Positions 60,079 to 64,000 of a stretch of DNA of 64,000 nt are shown in pieces. The stretch spans positions 213,501 to 277,500 of the forward strand of contig NZ_LMJT01000005.1 of NCBI RefSeq assembly GCF_001429395.1, written 5' to 3'. The first letter of the stretch is position 1; the number at the start of each line of letters is the position of its first letter. A program made the translations under genes and the position numbers. The notes under the pieces are model-generated. The model worked only from the letters and a program-made list of their open reading frames with translations, was not told the origin of the DNA and ran no database searches. The stretch comes from Allobosea sp. Root381 (GTDB lineage: Bacteria > Pseudomonadota > Alphaproteobacteria > Rhizobiales > Beijerinckiaceae).

Positions 60079-61848
60079 ATGAGTACGGGGCGTATGGAGG
60101 CATTGAGCGGGTGGTCTGAGCGCAGGGGACTTGCCCAGGCCGCGATCGGACGGGCGGCGCGGCGGACCCGTGGTCAGCTTGTCGGGCTCGCGCGCAAGCT
60201 CTGGCCTTTCGGCCGCTCGCCCGCAACGCGCCTGCTCTTCGCCCCGCATGACCTGCGCACCGCCGACCCGACGACGGCCGGCGATATCTATGCCGGCTAC
60301 TATGCGTTTGCCGGCCGTACGCTGCGCACGCATGGTGAATCGCCCTTCGACAGCGCACCACCGAGCGAGGCCTGGGCCGAGTCGTTGCACGGCTTCGCCT
60401 GGCTGCGACACATGCACGCCGCCGACACGGCGATCGCGCGCGCCAATGCCCGAGCCCTCGTCGACGACTTCATCGCGAAGCGGCGCCATCGCAGCGAGAT
60501 CGCGCGCCGCCCGGCCGTGGCGGCACGGCGGCTGATCGCCTTCCTCTCGCATTCGCCCCTGCTGTTGGAGGGCGCCGATCATGCCTTCTACGAACGCTAT
60601 GTGCGCCATGTCGCGCGGCTGGCCGACCAGTTGAACCTCGCCCTCGCCGGTGCCGTCGACGGCGCCGCACGGCTCAACTGCCTGATCGCGGTCACCTTCG
60701 CGGCGATCTGCCTCGACGGCCAGGATTCCCGGCGCAAGCGCCTGGAATTCATGCTCTCGGACGAACTCGACCAGCAGATCCTGCCGGATGGCGGCCATCT
60801 CAGCCGCAATCCGCGCCTGCTGATCGAATTCCTGCTCGACCTGCTGCCGCTGCGCGAGACCTTCATGACCCGCGGCGTCGAACCGCCGCGCGGCGTGCTG
60901 ATGGCGATCGAGCGGATGATGCCGCATCTCCGCCTGTTCCGGCATGGCGATGGCGCGCTCGCCTTGTTCAACGGCATGGGCACGACGCCGCCGGACCTGA
61001 TGGCGACGCTTGCCGCCTATGACGACGCCCGGGCCCGGCCGATCGAGCAGGCCGCCTATTCCGGCTACAGCCGGCTGACCGGCGAGCGCAGCATCGTCGT
61101 GGTCGATGCGGGGCCACCGCCAAGGGGCGCCCACTCGGTGGAAGCCCATGCCGGCTGCCTCGCCTTCGAATTCTCCAGCGGCGCTCAGCGGCTCGTCGTC
61201 AATTGCGGCACCAGCCGCCACGGCCCGGCCGAGCTGCGCCTCGCCGCGCGCAGCACGGCGGCGCATTCGACGGTGGTGCTCGACGACCGTTCGAGCGCCT
61301 CCTTCGGCCTCGTGCTCGGCGAGGTGCGGATCGTCGCCGGCCCCAGCGATGTCCGCGTCGCGAGGCAGGATGCCGAAGCCGGGCAGGAATGGGTCGGCAG
61401 CCATGACGGCTATCGCCGCGGCCTCGGCGCCGTCCACACCCGCCGGCTGCTGCTCGCCCGCGACGGGAGCGCGCTCGACGGCGAGGACGATGTCACCCTC
61501 ACCGGCTCGCCTGCCGGCCTGCCCGCGGTCGCCCGCTTCCACCTGCACCCCTCGGTCAAGCCGAGCCTGATCCGCGAGGGCGAAGGCGCCGTGCTGGCGC
61601 TGCCCAATGGCGAGGTCTGGTCCTTCGAGGCCGCGGGCGCCATCATCTCCATCGAGGAGAGCATCTTCCTCGCCGCGACCGATGGCCGGCACCGGAGCGA
61701 GCAGCTCAGCGTCGCCTTCGATGCCGTCGCGACGCCTCGGATCACCTGGCGTTTCAGCCGCGTCGGTGCCGCCGCTCCGCCCGGCGCGAGGTTCCGGCCG
61801 CCTGCGTCAGGAGCAGCCCGTCCGCCGGAGCCGGCACCGGGCGCATGA
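60079..61848 (+). CDS. Heparinase II/III family protein
   Basis: 589 residues. The N-terminal (alpha/alpha) toroid-like half (about 60-310) is followed by the heparinase II/III beta-sandwich (about 330-560) with [22 protein letters not shown] and [29 protein letters not shown]. No signal peptide is evident. In Rhizobiales this gene regularly stands between rsmB and purH; the real substrate of this cytoplasmic-looking subfamily is not established. ATG at 60079 or 60094. Confidence 0.87.
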   Translation: MSTGRMEALSGWSERRGLAQAAIGRAARRTRGQLVGLARKLWPFGRSPATRLLFAPHDLRTADPTTAGDIYAGYYAFAGRTLRTHGESPFDSAPPSEAWAESLHGFAWLRHMHAADTAIARANARALVDDFIAKRRHRSEIARRPAVAARRLIAFLSHSPLLLEGADHAFYERYVRHVARLADQLNLALAGAVDGAARLNCLIAVTFAAICLDGQDSRRKRLEFMLSDELDQQILPDGGHLSRNPRLLIEFLLDLLPLRETFMTRGVEPPRGVLMAIERMMPHLRLFRHGDGALALFNGMGTTPPDLMATLAAYDDARARPIEQAAYSGYSRLTGERSIVVVDAGPPPRGAHSVEAHAGCLAFEFSSGAQRLVVNCGTSRHGPAELRLAARSTAAHSTVVLDDRSSASFGLVLGEVRIVAGPSDVRVARQDAEAGQEWVGSHDGYRRGLGAVHTRRLLLARDGSALDGEDDVTLTGSPAGLPAVARFHLHPSVKPSLIREGEGAVLALPNGEVWSFEAAGAIISIEESIFLAATDGRHRSEQLSVAFDAVATPRITWRFSRVGAAAPPGARFRPPASGAARPPEPAPGA

Positions 61849-61937
61849 TCCCTCGGCGCCGGCGTTCTTTGCTTTGCACGCCGCAGCATGATAGCTCGCC
61901 CGAACCGCCTGCCTCGCAAAGTCCTGGAACGATCCCG

Positions 61938-63530
61938 ATGCCGACAGAGCTTCGCCGTGTCGAACGCGCACTCCTTTCCGTTTCCGACAAGACCGGGCTG
62001 ATCGCGTTCGCGCGTGCGCTGAACCGGCTCGGCATAGCGCTGGTCTCGACCGGCGGCACCGCCAAAGCGATCGCCGAGGCCGGTCTTCCGGTGACCGACG
62101 TGTCCGATCTCACGGGCTTCCCCGAGATGATGGACGGCCGCGTCAAGACGCTGCATCCGAAGGTCCATGGCGGCTTGCTCGCGGTCCGCTCGCATCCGGA
62201 GCACCAGGCCTCGATGCTCGGCCACGGCATCGCGCCAATCGACCTGCTCGTCGTCAACCTCTACCCCTTCGAGGCGACTGTCGCCGCCGGCAGGCCTTAT
62301 GACGACTGCATCGAGAACATCGACATCGGCGGACCTGCGATGATCCGCGCCGCCGCCAAGAACCATGCCGACGTCGCGGTCGTCGTCGATGCCTCGGACT
62401 ATGCGGCCGTTCTGGCCGATCTTGAGACCCAGAAGGGCGCGACCACGCTCACGCTGCGCCGCAAGCTCGCCCAGAAGGCCTATGCCCGCACCGCCGCCTA
62501 CGACGCTGCGATCTCGAACTGGTTCGCCAATGAACTGGGCGACACGGGCCCGGCCTATCGTGCGCTCGGCGGCCAACTCGCCGAGACCATGCGCTATGGC
62601 GAGAACCCGCACCAATGGGCGGCGTTCTACCGCACGCCGGGCGCCCGGCCGGGCGTCTCGACCGCTCGCCAGGTCCAGGGTAAGCAGCTCTCCTTCAACA
62701 ACATCAACGACACCGACGCCGCCTTCGAATGCGTCGCCGAGTTCGATCCCGCAGCCACGGCCGCCTGCGTCATCGTCAAGCACGCCAACCCCTGCGGCGT
62801 CGCCGCCGGTGGCTCGCTGCTCGAGGCCTATGAGCGGGCACTGGCCTGCGATCCGGTCTCGGCCTTCGGCGGTATCGTCGCCCTCAACCGCAAGCTCGAC
62901 GCCGAGGCCGCGAAGAAGATCGTTGAGATTTTCACCGAGGTGATCATCGCCCCGGATGCGGATGAGGAAGCGATCGCGCTGATCGCCGCCAAAAAGAACC
63001 TCCGCCTGTTGCTGACCGGCGGCCTGCCGGATGTCCGCGAGGCCGGCCTGTCGCTGCGCACGGTTTCCGGCGGCTTCCTCGCCCAGGCCCGCGACAATGC
63101 CGTGGTCGACGACATGGAACTCAAGGTCGTGACCAAGCGCCAGCCGAGCGAGGCCGAGCTCGCCGATCTGCGCTTCGCCTTCCGCGTCGCCAAGCACGTC
63201 AAGTCGAACGCCATCGTCTATGTGAAGGACGGCGCGACCGTCGGCATCGGCGCCGGCCAGATGAGCCGCGTCGATTCCTCCCGCATCGCCGCCTGGAAGG
63301 CCGGCGAGGCCGCGAGGGCCGCGGGCCTGCCAGAGACGCTCGCCAAGGGTTCGGTCGTCGCCTCTGACGCCTTCTTCCCCTTCGCTGATGGCCTGCTCGC
63401 CGCTGCCGAGGCCGGAGCGACCGCCGTCATCCAGCCTGGCGGCTCGATGCGCGACGACGAGGTCATCAAGGCGGCCGACGCAGCCGGCCTCGCCATGGTC
63501 TTCACCGGCCACCGACACTTCCGGCACTGA
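61938..63530 (+). CDS. purH: PurH, bifunctional AICAR transformylase/IMP cyclohydrolase
   Basis: 530 residues. The N-terminal IMP cyclohydrolase domain (1-200) begins [19 protein letters not shown] with [12 protein letters not shown] and [14 protein letters not shown]. The AICAR transformylase domain follows with [12 protein letters not shown], the catalytic KHANPCGVA (Lys-His) motif and [10 protein letters not shown]. It performs the last two steps of de novo purine synthesis. The ATG at 61938 starts exactly at the family N-terminus. Confidence 0.97.
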   Translation: MPTELRRVERALLSVSDKTGLIAFARALNRLGIALVSTGGTAKAIAEAGLPVTDVSDLTGFPEMMDGRVKTLHPKVHGGLLAVRSHPEHQASMLGHGIAPIDLLVVNLYPFEATVAAGRPYDDCIENIDIGGPAMIRAAAKNHADVAVVVDASDYAAVLADLETQKGATTLTLRRKLAQKAYARTAAYDAAISNWFANELGDTGPAYRALGGQLAETMRYGENPHQWAAFYRTPGARPGVSTARQVQGKQLSFNNINDTDAAFECVAEFDPAATAACVIVKHANPCGVAAGGSLLEAYERALACDPVSAFGGIVALNRKLDAEAAKKIVEIFTEVIIAPDADEEAIALIAAKKNLRLLLTGGLPDVREAGLSLRTVSGGFLAQARDNAVVDDMELKVVTKRQPSEAELADLRFAFRVAKHVKSNAIVYVKDGATVGIGAGQMSRVDSSRIAAWKAGEAARAAGLPETLAKGSVVASDAFFPFADGLLAAAEAGATAVIQPGGSMRDDEVIKAADAAGLAMVFTGHRHFRH

Positions 63531-63543
63531 GGAGACCGGCGGC

Positions 63544-63810
63544 ATGCACACGCTCAAGGTCATCGCCGCCGGCTTCGCCCTTCTCGGCGCGCTGCACTTC
63601 CTCTCCCGCCGGCTGAAACTCGGCGGTGGCGACCCCACAGGCTTCGCCGTGAAGCTCTTCCTGCCGCTGTGGCTGGTGGCCTCGCTCGTCAATCTCTGGG
63701 TCGGCGTCAGCCGCGCGGGCTACACAGTGTTGCAGGAGATGCCCTTCTTCTCGCTCGTCTTCGGTCTGCCGGCCGCGTTCGCGATCCTGCTTTTTCTGCG
63801 GTTCCGATAG
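63544..63810 (+). CDS. Small conserved membrane protein downstream of purH
   Basis: 88 residues with three hydrophobic segments (about 5-20, 34-55 and 68-86) and a central [16 protein letters not shown] stretch. It lies 13 bp after purH, with GGAG upstream of the ATG, so it is cotranscribed. It is followed 4 bp later by the next gene. Function not recognised. Confidence 0.75.
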   Translation: MHTLKVIAAGFALLGALHFLSRRLKLGGGDPTGFAVKLFLPLWLVASLVNLWVGVSRAGYTVLQEMPFFSLVFGLPAAFAILLFLRFR

Positions 63811-63814
63811 ATCG

Positions 63815-64000
63815 ATGAGCCTCGAATCGGTTCGTTCCTTCTTCGCCGAACACGCGCCCGACATCGCCGTCATCGAGACGGCCGAGAGCAGCGCGACGGT
63901 TGCGCTCGCTGCCACGGCCCATGGCGTCGAGCCGGCCCGCATCGCCAAGACGCTCTCGCTGCGCATCGGCGACCGTGTGGTGCTCGTCGTCGCGCGCGGC
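63815..64000 (+). CDS. YbaK/ProX-type aminoacyl-tRNA deacylase (5' part)
   Basis: The first 62 residues of a gene cut by the window end. MSLESVRSFFAEHAPDIAVIE followed by ESSATVALAATAHGVEPARIAKTLSLRIGDR is the N-terminal pattern of YbaK/EbsC domain proteins, which hydrolyse mischarged tRNA such as Cys- or Ala-tRNA-Pro. The ATG at 63815 lies 4 bp after the previous stop. The catalytic lysine, part of the A-K-T motif, is present at about residue 46. Confidence 0.85.
   Translation, partial: MSLESVRSFFAEHAPDIAVIETAESSATVALAATAHGVEPARIAKTLSLRIGDRVVLVVARG

Noticed and set aside
61410..63692. A 760-residue minus-strand open frame
   Set aside because: It is antisense to purH and the heparinase gene and shows the same compositional signature of a shadow frame.
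1..64000. CRISPR array, toxin-antitoxin pair or anti-phage island
   Set aside because: No regularly spaced direct repeats, Cas-like proteins or typical defence domains were found in any part of the window.

Overview
The window is one stretch of a GC-rich alphaproteobacterial chromosome, most likely Hyphomicrobiales (Rhizobiales) and Bosea-like. This assignment is an inference from the gene families, from the htpX-rsmB-heparinase-purH order at the right end, and from the families of palindromic intergenic repeats; no ribosomal RNA or other taxonomic marker is present. Gene density is high, and most starts have purine-rich Shine-Dalgarno sequences. There is no CRISPR array, integrase, transposase or phage gene.

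Layout. 1-0.94 kb: end of a periplasmic nitrate reductase operon (napB 3' end, napC). 1.26-8.2 kb: cbb3 cytochrome oxidase operon ccoNOQP, a 67-residue one-helix protein, a DUF2189 membrane protein, then ccoI and ccoS. The usual ccoG and ccoH are absent from this position. 8.4-25.2 kb: envelope, stress and polyphosphate functions: a serine hydrolase, a small disordered protein behind an EcfG-type general-stress promoter, a HlyD protein with a membrane partner, PPK2, several hypotheticals, a CadC-like TPR regulator, an orphan FixJ-like regulator, a SulP transporter, a CHAD protein, and DUF2950 and DUF3300 exported proteins. 25.6-32.4 kb: a TIM-barrel/cupin fusion, then a tripartite tricarboxylate transporter operon (SAF-type oxidoreductase, tctC, tctB, tctA) with a divergent FCD/GntR regulator and a clear operator. 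32.6-38.8 kb: an MBL hydrolase, a gene-poor stretch of about 870 bp, tRNA-Arg(ACG), an MsbA-like exporter, a D-threonine aldolase family enzyme and an unknown gene.

38.8-46.4 kb: a dense oxyanion (molybdate/tungstate) uptake region: a HTH/binding-protein regulator, tupBCA, a ModA-like protein, a TrmO/TsaA-like protein and a complete BtuCD-type importer. It would suit the Mo enzyme encoded at the left end. 46.4-57.3 kb: carbohydrate region: ROK regulator, FGGY kinase, a decayed short-chain dehydrogenase, a FrcBCA-like ABC importer, a nucleoside hydrolase and an unknown gene on the minus strand; nagB, nagA and an orphan binding protein on the plus strand. 57.4-64 kb: housekeeping genes: SDHAF4-like protein, htpX, rsmB-type methyltransferase, heparinase II/III protein, purH, a small membrane protein and the start of a YbaK-type deacylase.

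The most notable signals are: the altered cbb3 operon and a RegR-like site before it; a 28-bp perfect inverted repeat inside the CHAD coding sequence; the same palindrome family placed directly after the binding-protein gene in two unrelated ABC operons; a short-chain dehydrogenase caught in decay; a cupin fusion with two of four metal ligands changed; and the molybdate/tungstate gene cluster.
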